A stretch of 64,000 nt of DNA, from assembly GCA_015064205.1 (NCBI GenBank), contig SVSR01000001.1, positions 155,143 to 219,142 on the forward strand. The letters run 5' to 3'. This DNA comes from Oscillospiraceae bacterium. Its GTDB lineage: Bacteria; Bacillota; Clostridia; Oscillospirales; CAG-272. A program made the position numbers and the translations under genes. Shown piece by piece: positions 42,614 to 50,248 of the stretch. The first letter of the stretch is position 1; each line of letters starts with the position of its first letter. Below the pieces are notes generated by a model, which did not search any database, was not told the DNA's origin, and saw only the letters and a list, made by a program, of their open reading frames with translations.

Positions 42614-43264
42614 CTAAAACATATCCCATACACCTTTCGGTGGGCTTTTTTCAAAAAGCATCAGCTCATTTGTCTGCGGATGAGTAAAAGCGAGGCGATA
42701 TGACCAAAGTGCGATTGAGTTCCCTGCTTTCGCTCCGTATTTTCTGTCGCCGTAAAGCGGAGTTTTGCGGGAGGAGAACTGAACGCGTATCTGATGCGAT
42801 CTTCCGGTATGAAGACGGATTCTTACAAGAGAAAGAGTCAGAGTGTCTTTTTCTGCCGTTTTTATAACCTCATAATCTAAAGAAGCTTCGCGAACCCCCG
42901 AGCGCTTTCTTTGTACAACAAAAGATTTATTTTTCTTTGAGTCCTTAAACAAAAGATCCCTGTAAGTGCCAAAGTTTTTTTCAGGCTTTCCGATAACAAC
43001 GGCTAAGTAATGCTTGTCAAGTTTGCCTTTTTGTATCAGCTCTGACATTTTTGCGGCGGCATCCCTGCTTTTAGCGAATACCATAACGCCGCCAACGCCG
43101 AAATCAAGCCTGTGAAGAGGATAAGCTGTTGCATTTTGCCTGCTTTCCGCATAGTATTTGTCAAGGTGCGAGAGGATATCGTTTCCGTCGGGGCTTTTTT
43201 CTGAGAGCATAAGAGGTTCTTTTACGCAAACGGTTATATAATTATCGTCATAAAGTATTTCCAT
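42614..43264 (-). CDS. RluA-family RNA pseudouridine synthase (short form)
   Basis: Enzyme of 216 aa converting uridine to pseudouridine in rRNA or tRNA. The catalytic motif is YPLHRLDFGVGGVMVFAKS, with the essential Asp in HRLD; the usual HRLDxxTSG is altered to HRLDFGVGG. LDKHYLAVVIGKP and LHTGRSHQIRVQFSSRKTPLYGDRKYG are the other family motifs. It lacks an N-terminal S4 domain, like RluA and TruC rather than RluC/RluD. The target site cannot be predicted. ATG 43264; monocistronic with its own terminator. Confidence 0.9.
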   Translation of the reverse strand: MEILYDDNYITVCVKEPLMLSEKSPDGNDILSHLDKYYAESRQNATAYPLHRLDFGVGGVMVFAKSRDAAAKMSELIQKGKLDKHYLAVVIGKPEKNFGTYRDLLFKDSKKNKSFVVQRKRSGVREASLDYEVIKTAEKDTLTLSLVRIRLHTGRSHQIRVQFSSRKTPLYGDRKYGAKAGNSIALWSYRLAFTHPQTNELMLFEKSPPKGVWDMF

Positions 43265-43299
43265 AATTTTTCCTGAAATTATATTTACATTCTGTGTGC

Positions 43300-43328
43300 T
43301 TGACTTATTTTCTGTTTTGTGTTAATAT
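43300..43328 (+). promoter_or_regulatory. Promoter of the PqqD-like gene
   Basis: TTGACT and TAATAT with 17-base spacing, about 20 bases upstream of GGAGGT. Confidence 0.6.
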
Positions 43329-43360
43329 AACTTTGTTATATAACATGGAGGTGAACTCTT

Positions 43361-43624
43361 GTGAAAATAAAAAACGTATTTGTAAAACGCGAGGTTGCAG
43401 GCAACAATGTTGTTGTTGCAATAGGCGAGGCGGCCGAAAAATTCAACGGTATGATGAAGCTTAACGATACGGGAAGCTTTATCTGGTCAAAGCTTGAAGA
43501 GGGCCTCGACAGAGATGATGTTGTCAAAAGCGTTGTTGAAGCTTACGACGTTGATGAAGCAACCGCCTCAAAGGGTGTAGATTCTTTTATTGCCGAGCTT
43601 GAAAAAATCGGCTGCATCGAATAA
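43361..43624 (+). CDS. PqqD-family peptide-binding protein (orphan)
   Basis: Small protein of 87 aa with the PqqD winged-helix fold: VFVKREVAGNNVVVAIGEAAEKFNGMMKLNDTGSFIWSKLEEGLDRDDVVKSVVEAYDVDEATASKGVDSFIAELEKIGCIE. The LNDTGSFIWSKLEEG core is diagnostic. PqqD-like proteins hand precursor peptides to radical-SAM RiPP maturases. No such maturase, precursor or transporter lies next to it here, and it is flanked by its own promoter and terminator. The start is GTG, supported by ATGGAGGTGAA. Stand-alone PqqD proteins of this type are widespread in clostridia, and their partner is often encoded elsewhere. Confidence 0.87.
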   Translation: MKIKNVFVKREVAGNNVVVAIGEAAEKFNGMMKLNDTGSFIWSKLEEGLDRDDVVKSVVEAYDVDEATASKGVDSFIAELEKIGCIE

Positions 43625-43629
43625 TATAA

Positions 43630-43672
43630 TTAAAAAGTATGCCGCGCTCTATGGCGCGGCATACGCTTTTTT
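43630..43672. terminator. Bidirectional intrinsic terminator
   Basis: AAAAAGTATGCCGCGC-tctat-GGCGCGGCATACGCTTTTTT, a long GC-rich stem between converging pqqD-like and trxB genes. Confidence 0.88.
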
Positions 43673-44580
43673 CAGAGCGAATCAATATATCTGCAGGCAT
43701 TAACGGCGGCAATGGCACCGTCGCCCGTTGCAGTGGTTATCTGGCGGACCGCCTTTGTACGGCAGTCTCCGGCAACGAATATGCCCGGAGTTTTCAATTT
43801 TAGGCTTTCATCGGAAACGATATATCCGTATTTGTCAAGCTCACATATATTTTCAAACGGCTTGTTTTCGGGAGCCTGACCGATTGCAACGAAAACCGTG
43901 TCGGCAACAATCTCGGTCTTTTTGTCTGTTACTGTATTCTTTATTATGAGTGACTCAAGCTTGTCTTTTCCGACAAGCTCGCAAACTGTATGATTTAAGA
44001 TGATTTTTACGTTATCTTTTTTCTCGAGAATATCTGCAAGGCGCTTTTCGCCTGTGAGTGTGCTGAGATTTTGTATGATAGTTACGCTTTCGCAAATGTC
44101 GGAGAGCATTACGGCTTCCTGAAGCGCCGTGTTTCCGCCTCCGACAACGGCAACCTTCTGACCCTTGCAGAATGCGCCGTCGCAGACTGCGCAGTATGAT
44201 ACACCGTTGCCCACAAGCTCGTTTTCGCCCTCAAGTCCAAGCTGCCTGTGCTTGCTTCCTGCGGCGATTATAACTGCCTTAGACTCAAACTCCTTGCCGC
44301 TTTTGCACTTCACCTTTATATTATCACCGGGAGTAACTGATACTACCTTTTCAAGCTCTATTTCACCGCCAAGCGAAATTGTCTGATCAATGAGCTTATC
44401 TGCAAATTCAGTTCCGCTCATTTCCTTGAATCCGGGATAGTTTTCAACCTTTGGCGAATGTGTTATCTGACCGCCGAAGGTCTCTTTTTCTATAATGAGA
44501 ACGCTCTTGCCGAAGCGGAGCGCGTATATTGCCGCAGTCAGTCCCGCCGGGCCTGCGCCGATTACGATTATATCATGCAT
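43672..44580 (-). CDS. trxB: Thioredoxin-disulfide reductase
   Basis: Flavoenzyme (302 aa) that passes electrons from NAD(P)H to thioredoxin-like proteins. FAD site IIVIGAGPAGLTAAIYALRFG at the N-terminus; redox pair Cys130/Cys133 in SYCAVCDGAFC; NAD(P)-binding VAVVGGGNTALQEAVML; and the second FAD motif GIFVAGDCRTKAVRQITTATGDGA. The HRRxxxR NADPH motif of E. coli TrxB is not obvious here (QNLSTLTGEKR), so cofactor preference is uncertain. It lies 76 bases downstream of nrdD, beyond a hairpin but without a recognisable promoter of its own, so it may be reached by read-through from nrdGD. Confidence 0.93.
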   Translation of the reverse strand: MHDIIVIGAGPAGLTAAIYALRFGKSVLIIEKETFGGQITHSPKVENYPGFKEMSGTEFADKLIDQTISLGGEIELEKVVSVTPGDNIKVKCKSGKEFESKAVIIAAGSKHRQLGLEGENELVGNGVSYCAVCDGAFCKGQKVAVVGGGNTALQEAVMLSDICESVTIIQNLSTLTGEKRLADILEKKDNVKIILNHTVCELVGKDKLESLIIKNTVTDKKTEIVADTVFVAIGQAPENKPFENICELDKYGYIVSDESLKLKTPGIFVAGDCRTKAVRQITTATGDGAIAAVNACRYIDSL

Positions 44581-44603
44581 GGGTCTTTTCCTTTCATATA
44601 CCT

Positions 44604-44640
44604 AAATAAAAGCGGGACGGCTTAAGTCCCGCTTTTATCA
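44604..44640 (-). terminator. Hairpin/terminator between nrdD and trxB
   Basis: On the minus strand AAAAGCGGGAC-ttaagcc-GTCCCGCTTTTATTT. It is expected to end most nrdGD transcripts; the lack of a promoter before trxB makes partial read-through likely. Confidence 0.75.
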
Positions 44641-44656
44641 TTTTGTATTAAAGCAA

Positions 44657-47041
44657 TTAAGCGTTGAATTCTTCAGCAAACTTGATTATGTTTGAAAGAT
44701 TTACGATCTTTTCTGCATCGTTGCCCTGTACTAAAACGAGAGTGGGGGCGGTGCGGATACCGTACTTTTCGGTGCTTGCTATATCTTCATCTGCATATAC
44801 GGTAGTATAGGGAACGCCTGCTTTGTCGAGATAAGTTTTAGCTACCTTGCAGTTGGGGCATACCTTGTTGGCAAAGAGGATGATGGAATCTGCTTTTGCA
44901 TTTGCAGAAACAACCGTTTCGGGAATCTCTTTTCCTGCTATGATGTTTTCACCCTTCTTAGCCATAGAGCTTGCCGCATTGTAAACAACTCTGTGCTTGA
45001 ATTCCTGGCTCTTACCGTCGTTCCAGTTCTGAACGGGGCGGTAGTAACCTGTGATACGGCTGTAAACTTCTGTTTTTGAACCGCACTCGGGGCACTCGTA
45101 TACTTCGCCGCTGATATATCCGTGATTCTTACATACGGAATATGTGGGCGAGAGTGTGTAATAAGGAAGCTTGTAGTTTTCAGCTATCTTCTTAACGAGA
45201 GCCGCTGCGCTCTTCCAGTCGGGAAGCTTTTCACCGAGGAATGCGTGGAATACTGTACCTGATGTGTAAAGTGTCTGGATCTCGTCTTGAATATCAAGAG
45301 CTGCGAAGATATCGTCGGTATAGCCAACGGGGAGATGAGATGAGTTTGTGTAGTAAGGTGTTTCGTCTGCGCTCTTTGCAGCAGTCTTGAGTCCCGGGAA
45401 TCTCTTTACGTCGTGCTTTGCAAGACGGAAGGAAGTTGATTCAGCAGGAGTTGCTTCAAGGTTGTAAAGGTCGCCGTACTGCTCCTGATAGTCGGAAAGT
45501 CTCTCGCGCATGTGGTTGAGAACTTCCTTTGTAAATTCCTGAGTTTCGGGGTCTGTCATATCCTTGCCGAGCCACTTTGCGTTAAGACCAACCTCGTTCA
45601 TACCGACAAGGCCGATAGTTGAGAAGTGGTTAGCAAACGTGCCGAGGTATCTCTTTGTGTACGGATAAAGACCTTCGTCAAGAAGCTTTGAGATAACGTT
45701 TCTCTTTATCTTGAGCGAACGGGCTGAAATATCCATCATGTGGTCAAGGCGCTTATAGAAGTCTGCCTTGTCTTCGGCAAGATATGCGATACGCGGCATG
45801 TTTATCGTTACAACGCCAACGGAACCTGTGCTCTCGCCGCTTCCGAAGAAGCCGCCCGACTTCTTACGAAGCTCTCTGAGGTCGAGGCGCAGACGGCAGC
45901 ACATACTGCGGATGTCGCTGGGCTCCATGTCGCTGTTGATGTAGTTTGAGAAATAAGGAGTACCGTACTTTGAGGTCATTTCAAAGAGAAGCTTGTTGTT
46001 CTCGGTTTCAGACCAGTCGAAATCACGTGTAATAGAATATGTGGGGATAGGATACTGGAAGCCGCGGCCGTTAGCGTCACCCTCGATCATCGTTTCGATG
46101 AACGCGCGGTTTACAAGGTCCATTTCGGCCTTACAATCCTTGTATTTGAAGTCCATTTCCTTGCCGCCTACGATTGCAGGAAGCTCAGCTAAGTCATTAG
46201 GTACCGTCCAGTCGAGCGTGATGTTCGAGAAGGGAGCCTGAGTACCCCATCTTGACGGAGTGTTAACGCCGTAAATGAAGGATTCTATGCACTTCTTAAC
46301 CTGATCGTAGCTTAAATTGTCAACCTTAACGAAAGGAGCAAGATAAGTATCGAATGAAGAGAACGCCTGAGCGCCAGCCCATTCATTCTGCATGATACCT
46401 AAAAAGTTTACCATCTGGTTGCAGAGCGTTGCAAGATGCTTTGCAGGAGCAGAGGTGATCTTGCCTGTAACGCCGCCAAGACCTTCCTTGATAAGCTGCT
46501 TGAGCGACCAGCCTGCGCAGTAACCTGTAAGCATGGAGAGGTCGTGCAGGTGGATGTCAGCATTTCTGTGAGCATTAGCTATCTCGTCGTCATATATCTC
46601 GGAGAGCCAGTAGTTAGCTGTGATGGCGCCCGAGTTTGAAAGAATAAGACCGCCGACAGAGTAGGTAACTGTGGAGTTTTCCTTAACTCTCCAGTCGTTG
46701 TCCTTAACGTAGTCGTCAACTATCTTCTTATAGTCAAGGATAGTGGACTTCATGTTACGGAGTTTTTCGCGCTGCTTTCTGTAAAGGATGTAGGCCTTTG
46801 CAACTTCTGCATATCCTGCCTTTACAAGAACAGATTCAACGCTGTCCTGAATATCCTCAACGGCAACGAGACCTTCCTTTACCTTGGGGGCAAATTCAGC
46901 GGTAACCTTGAGTGCGAGAAAATCTATTATGCTGGGATGGAATTCGACTTCCTGTGCTTCAAAAGCGTGGGTAATTGCATCGGAAATTTTCGAAAGGTTG
47001 AAGTCGATAACCTTTCCGTCTCTTTTTAATACCTGATACAT
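44657..47041 (-). CDS. nrdD: Anaerobic ribonucleoside-triphosphate reductase with fused C-terminal redoxin domain
   Basis: Class III ribonucleotide reductase (794 aa), making dNTPs by glycyl-radical chemistry under strict anaerobiosis. An ATP-cone (about 1-95; VLKRDGKVIDFNLSKISDAITHAFE) is followed by the NrdD barrel (about 110-640) and a Zn site made of CKNHG and CPECG. The glycyl radical is probably Gly665 in SRITGYYRPV. Residues about 715-794 form an extra glutaredoxin/thioredoxin-like domain: SIILFANKVCPNCKVAKTYLDKAGVPYTTVYADE...YGIRTAPTLVLVQG, with Cys728-Pro-Asn-Cys731. Such an in-cis redoxin suggests dithiol-driven rather than formate-driven reduction. It lies 28 bases downstream of nrdG. 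Confidence 0.94.
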   Translation of the reverse strand: MYQVLKRDGKVIDFNLSKISDAITHAFEAQEVEFHPSIIDFLALKVTAEFAPKVKEGLVAVEDIQDSVESVLVKAGYAEVAKAYILYRKQREKLRNMKSTILDYKKIVDDYVKDNDWRVKENSTVTYSVGGLILSNSGAITANYWLSEIYDDEIANAHRNADIHLHDLSMLTGYCAGWSLKQLIKEGLGGVTGKITSAPAKHLATLCNQMVNFLGIMQNEWAGAQAFSSFDTYLAPFVKVDNLSYDQVKKCIESFIYGVNTPSRWGTQAPFSNITLDWTVPNDLAELPAIVGGKEMDFKYKDCKAEMDLVNRAFIETMIEGDANGRGFQYPIPTYSITRDFDWSETENNKLLFEMTSKYGTPYFSNYINSDMEPSDIRSMCCRLRLDLRELRKKSGGFFGSGESTGSVGVVTINMPRIAYLAEDKADFYKRLDHMMDISARSLKIKRNVISKLLDEGLYPYTKRYLGTFANHFSTIGLVGMNEVGLNAKWLGKDMTDPETQEFTKEVLNHMRERLSDYQEQYGDLYNLEATPAESTSFRLAKHDVKRFPGLKTAAKSADETPYYTNSSHLPVGYTDDIFAALDIQDEIQTLYTSGTVFHAFLGEKLPDWKSAAALVKKIAENYKLPYYTLSPTYSVCKNHGYISGEVYECPECGSKTEVYSRITGYYRPVQNWNDGKSQEFKHRVVYNAASSMAKKGENIIAGKEIPETVVSANAKADSIILFANKVCPNCKVAKTYLDKAGVPYTTVYADEDIASTEKYGIRTAPTLVLVQGNDAEKIVNLSNIIKFAEEFNA

Positions 47042-47069
47042 TTTATATCTCCTTAAAATAATTTACTTT

Positions 47070-47759
47070 TTATGTGTCTATATCGCGAAGCCTTGCGTCG
47101 GGGATATACTTTTTAACAATAGAAAGAAACCTCTTCATATCTCCCTCTGTTGCGGCTGAATTTCCGGTACTTAAAATGTCGCCCGAATCCTTGAAGGACT
47201 GCAGATAATATTTCTTCGCACCCGAGATCCAATTTCCTATCTCGTGAAAATCTTTGTCTGTGTGAAGCTCTGCAGTAACCGTTGTGCGAAACTCAAAGTC
47301 GATATTACCTTGCATGAGAATATCAACGCTTTTGCGCACCCGGTCAAGCATATCACTGCAACCGCACGTGAGCGCGTATTTATCAGGCGAATTTTTTATA
47401 TCCATAGCAACGTAGTCAATAAGCCCGTCGTCTATAAGACTTTTCAGTACTTCAGGATTTGAGCCGTTTGTGTCAAGCTTGACACAAAGGCCAAGCTCCT
47501 TTATTCTTTTGATAAATTCTCTTATGTCAGAATTTATCGTTGGCTCGCCGCCCGATACGCAAACGCCGTCGAGTATTTTGCGTCTTGAATTCAGAAATTC
47601 AAAGAAGTCTTCCTCGCTCATAAGCTCATCGCCCTCAATAACGAGAGAGGCGTTATGGCAAAAAGGACATCTGAAATTGCAGTGCGGTGTGAACACCGTG
47701 CAGGCAACCTTGGTGGGATAGTCAAGAAGCGTGAGCTTCATGAGACCGCCTATCTTCAT
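47070..47759 (-). CDS. nrdG: Anaerobic ribonucleotide reductase activating protein (radical SAM)
   Basis: Radical-SAM activase (229 aa) that generates the glycyl radical on NrdD. The cluster motif CNFRCPFC supplies Cys27, Cys31 and Cys34 (CxxxCxxC). KLTLLDYPTKVACTVFTPHCNFRCPFCHN and GVCVSGGEPTINSDI (SAM-binding GGE) are typical. It is longer than E. coli NrdG (about 150 aa) and belongs to the larger clostridial type, sometimes annotated as a pyruvate formate-lyase-like activase; adjacency to nrdD supports the RNR role. It is the first gene of the operon, the reverse of the common nrdD-nrdG order. Confidence 0.93.
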   Translation of the reverse strand: MKIGGLMKLTLLDYPTKVACTVFTPHCNFRCPFCHNASLVIEGDELMSEEDFFEFLNSRRKILDGVCVSGGEPTINSDIREFIKRIKELGLCVKLDTNGSNPEVLKSLIDDGLIDYVAMDIKNSPDKYALTCGCSDMLDRVRKSVDILMQGNIDFEFRTTVTAELHTDKDFHEIGNWISGAKKYYLQSFKDSGDILSTGNSAATEGDMKRFLSIVKKYIPDARLRDIDT

Positions 47760-47796
47760 AAATGTGTCTCCGTATTTGTATTGTGCTTTTTCAAAG

Positions 47797-47812
47797 ACAC
47801 GATATTTTGTGT
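47797..47812. promoter_or_regulatory. NrdR box, promoter-proximal
   Basis: ACACGATATTTTGTGT (ACACAAAATATCGTGT on the minus strand) fits the NrdR consensus ACACwATATATwGTGT with two or three changes. Its centre is exactly 31 bp (three helical turns) from the second box, as expected for NrdR pairs. It lies downstream of the transcription start region. Confidence 0.82.
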
Positions 47813-47822
47813 CTGCGAGACT

Positions 47823-47851
47823 ATTTTACACTATATCTTGTGTTTTGTCAA
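47823..47851 (-). promoter_or_regulatory. Promoter of the nrdG-nrdD operon
   Basis: On the minus strand TTGACA, 17 bases, TAAAAT. The upstream NrdR box fills the spacer, so bound NrdR would block RNA polymerase. Confidence 0.82.
47828..47843. promoter_or_regulatory. NrdR box within the nrdGD promoter spacer
   Basis: ACACTATATCTTGTGT (ACACAAGATATAGTGT on the minus strand) is close to the ACACwATATATwGTGT consensus and is 31 bp from the first box. NrdR represses RNR genes when dATP is plentiful; nrdR itself is not in this window. Confidence 0.87.
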
Positions 47852-48037
47852 TAGAATTTTTCTATTTTGACACAATTTGTTAGATATGCATAAACGCAGA
47901 TTTTGAGACTTTGGAAAAGCCTTGTAAAATGGGGATTTCTGCTTTTATAAGAAAAAATCATTTGTATATTTTTCATAATAAAGTGCCCGTTAAGGTAAAT
48001 TATGGGGCAGAAGGATCTGTTAAAAAACAAAGCCTGA

Positions 48038-48053
48038 ACACAACATATAGTGT
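48038..48053. promoter_or_regulatory. Isolated NrdR-like site
   Basis: ACACAACATATAGTGT differs from the NrdR consensus at one core position. It lies 27 bases upstream of the promoter of the divergent redox-protein gene and has no partner box at 31 bp on either side. Apart from this site, the NrdR pair and the two promoters, the 385-base gap 47760-48144 shows nothing else I can name. Confidence 0.55.
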
Positions 48054-48080
48054 GTTTATTCTGTTTTTTATTATCTGCTA

Positions 48081-48109
48081 TTGAAAAGAAACAATGCTTG
48101 TGCTATTAT
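48081..48109 (+). promoter_or_regulatory. Promoter of the C_GCAxxG_C_C protein gene
   Basis: TTGAAA and TATTAT with 17-base spacing, about 35 bases before the start codon. Confidence 0.6.
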
Positions 48110-48144
48110 AAATATATAAATGTAAAAAAGAGAGGGAAACTATA

Positions 48145-48600
48145 ATGATAAATCACACAGAGAGAGCACGCGAGCTGTTTGAGAGCGGATACAACTGTGC
48201 TCAGGCAGTCTTTGGCGCATATACTGACCTTACAGGCCTTGATATAGACACAGCCGCAAAAATAGCATCATCTTTTGGCGGAGGTATGGGCAGAATGAGG
48301 GAAGTCTGCGGAGCTGTCAGCGGAATGTTTTTAGTGCTCGGATACGTGTACGGTTACAATGATCCATGTAACAGTGAAGTCAAAATGGAACACTATAAAA
48401 GGGTGCAAAAGCTTGCAGAGGACTTTAAGGCGATACATACAAGCATCATATGCCGTGAGCTTTTAGATGAAAAAAAGGGAGAGGCAGGTTATGTTCCTGC
48501 AGACAGAACTCCCGAGTATTATGCGTCTCGTCCTTGTACGAGAATATGTATGGATGCTGCAGCGGTGCTTGATAAGTTTATTGAAGAAAATCCCGTGTGA
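48145..48600 (+). CDS. C_GCAxxG_C_C-family (probable redox) protein
   Basis: Cysteine-containing protein of 151 aa named for its conserved pattern: ESGYNCAQAVFGAY (C, then CAQ in the GCA position), FGGGMGRMREVCGAVSGMFLVLG, a Cys after NDPC, TSIICREL and RPCTRICMDAA. The family is all-alpha, often predicted to bind metal or undergo disulfide exchange, and is sometimes found with redox or selenium genes; function is not established. It reads divergently from nrdG and has an NrdR-like site upstream. The start follows GAGAGGGAAA. It is a single gene with its own terminator. Confidence 0.85.
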   Translation: MINHTERARELFESGYNCAQAVFGAYTDLTGLDIDTAAKIASSFGGGMGRMREVCGAVSGMFLVLGYVYGYNDPCNSEVKMEHYKRVQKLAEDFKAIHTSIICRELLDEKKGEAGYVPADRTPEYYASRPCTRICMDAAAVLDKFIEENPV

Positions 48601-48602
48601 AT

Positions 48603-48636
48603 AAAAAGCCCGAAACTTTCGGGCTTTTTATTTTTT
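48603..48636 (+). terminator. Intrinsic terminator after the redox-protein gene
   Basis: AAAAAGCCCGAAA-ctt-TCGGGCTTTTTATTTTTTT. Confidence 0.85.
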
Positions 48637-48700
48637 TGCTGAATTTTCACCTTTAGCAGAAGAAATACTAAAAAGGATAATAATTCACAAGGGGATTTGT

Positions 48701-50146
48701 ATGGAGATAAACAAGCTTTCAATGATTTCGGATTTCTATGAGTTTCTGATGTGCCGCGGTTATTTTAAAAGCGGCAAAAGCATGAGATACGCTTATTTCG
48801 ACCTGTTTTTCAGGCGCGTACCCGATAAGGGCGGCTTTGCCGTTGCGGCAGGGCTTGAACAGATCTGCGAGTATATAGATAATCTTCATTTTGAAAGTGA
48901 TGATATTGATTTTTTGCGTGAGCGCGGTATCGACGACGAGGATTTTTTAAACTATCTTTCGAATTTCAGATTTTCGGGAGATATTTTTGCCGTGCCTGAG
49001 GGAACGGTTGTTTTTCCAAACGAGCCGATTCTCACCGTAAGAGCCCCCATTATAGAAGCACAGCTTATAGAAACGGCTCTGCTTCTTATTATCAATCACC
49101 AGTCGCTTATAGCAACTAAGGCAAGCCGTATGTCGTACGCGGCAGGCACAAAGCCCGTGCTTGAGATGGGCGCAAGACGCGCACATTCCCCCGACGCCGC
49201 TGTTTACGGCGCGCGTGCGGCATATATCGGCGGAAGCCATGCTACGTCATGTACACTTGCGGTAAAAAAGTATAACATACCGCACGTCGGAACTATGGCA
49301 CATTCGTGGGTGCAGATGTTTGACTGCGAATATGAGGCTTTTTGCGCTTATCTTAGGCAGAATCCCTATAATGCAACGCTGCTTGTTGATACCTACGACA
49401 CACTTGGCAGCGGGATCCCCGCGGCAAGTGAAGCTATACGTGATATACTGTTACCCCGCGGTATAACCAAAGCAGGGGTGAGGCTTGATTCGGGAGATAT
49501 TGAGTATCTTTCAAAGAAATCGCGTGCGATGCTTGATATGTCCGGACTCAGGGAATGTACAATTACCGTTTCAAATTCTCTTGACGAATACAAGATAAAG
49601 AGCCTTCGCGCATCAGGGGCACCGATAGACTCATACGGTGTTGGGGAGAGCCTTATATGCGCCAAAAGCGAGCCCGTTTTCGGCGGCGTATATAAGCTTG
49701 CGGCAGTAGAAGAGGGCGGAGTGTGCGTGCCTAAAATCAAATTGAGCGAAAGCGTCAGCAAGATATCCGTACCGGGCGCAAAAAAGGTGCTCAGGTATTA
49801 TGACACAGACGGCAAAGCGCTGGCGGACGAAATATTGCTTTCAGACGAAACAGTTCCGTACGGCGCGCATACGATATTTGATCCGGAGGCGACCTGGAAG
49901 ACCAAAACCCTTATAAACTATAACGTGCGAGAGCTTCTTGTACCTATATATATAAATGGGGAAAGAATATACGAGCTTCCCGACATTTCAAGTATAAAAA
50001 GCTATTGCGAGAAAGAAAAATCGAGCCTGTGGAGCGAGATAAGACGGCTTGACTCTCCGCATATATATTACGTTGATCTGTCCGAGAGGCTCTGGACGCT
50101 CAAAAGAAGAATGACGGGCCAGCGCAGAAGCGAGTTCTTTATATGA
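48701..50146 (+). CDS. pncB: Nicotinate phosphoribosyltransferase
   Basis: NAD-salvage enzyme (481 aa) forming nicotinate mononucleotide from nicotinate and PRPP with ATP. Characteristic segments: MISDFYEFLMCRGYFKSG at the N-terminus, FFRRVPDKGGFAVAAGLEQ, EPILTVRAPIIEAQLIETALLLIINHQSLIATKASRM, EMGARRAHSPDAAVYGARAAYIGG, GTMAHSWVQMFDCEYEAF with the conserved His, and GVRLDSGD. Length is that of the bacterial long form. Monocistronic; upstream AAGGGGAT serves the ATG at 48701. A short purine-rich gap follows before the uvrBA promoter. Confidence 0.93.
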   Translation: MEINKLSMISDFYEFLMCRGYFKSGKSMRYAYFDLFFRRVPDKGGFAVAAGLEQICEYIDNLHFESDDIDFLRERGIDDEDFLNYLSNFRFSGDIFAVPEGTVVFPNEPILTVRAPIIEAQLIETALLLIINHQSLIATKASRMSYAAGTKPVLEMGARRAHSPDAAVYGARAAYIGGSHATSCTLAVKKYNIPHVGTMAHSWVQMFDCEYEAFCAYLRQNPYNATLLVDTYDTLGSGIPAASEAIRDILLPRGITKAGVRLDSGDIEYLSKKSRAMLDMSGLRECTITVSNSLDEYKIKSLRASGAPIDSYGVGESLICAKSEPVFGGVYKLAAVEEGGVCVPKIKLSESVSKISVPGAKKVLRYYDTDGKALADEILLSDETVPYGAHTIFDPEATWKTKTLINYNVRELLVPIYINGERIYELPDISSIKSYCEKEKSSLWSEIRRLDSPHIYYVDLSERLWTLKRRMTGQRRSEFFI

Positions 50147-50174
50147 CAAAAGCCTTACAAGTCGGGCAAAGCTA

Positions 50175-50203
50175 TTGACAATCGGGTAGGCTTTTGGTAT
50201 AAT
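50175..50203 (+). promoter_or_regulatory. uvrBA promoter
   Basis: TTGACA and TATAAT, both perfect, with 17-base spacing. Such a strong promoter is consistent with tight repression by LexA. Confidence 0.88.
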
Positions 50204-50209
50204 ATAACT

Positions 50210-50223
50210 CGAACATTTGTTCG
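50210..50223. promoter_or_regulatory. LexA (SOS) box of uvrBA
   Basis: CGAACATTTGTTCG, an exact CGAACnnnnGTTCG, six bases after the -10 and so over the transcription start. It is the reverse complement of the lexA box. Confidence 0.93.
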
Positions 50224-50248
50224 AAACTCACGAAAAAGAGGGATTGTT

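Noticed and set aside
47848-48030. 60-aa minus-strand ORF in the nrdG upstream gap
   Set aside because: It overlaps the nrdGD promoter and NrdR region, has no ribosome site and no recognisable sequence.
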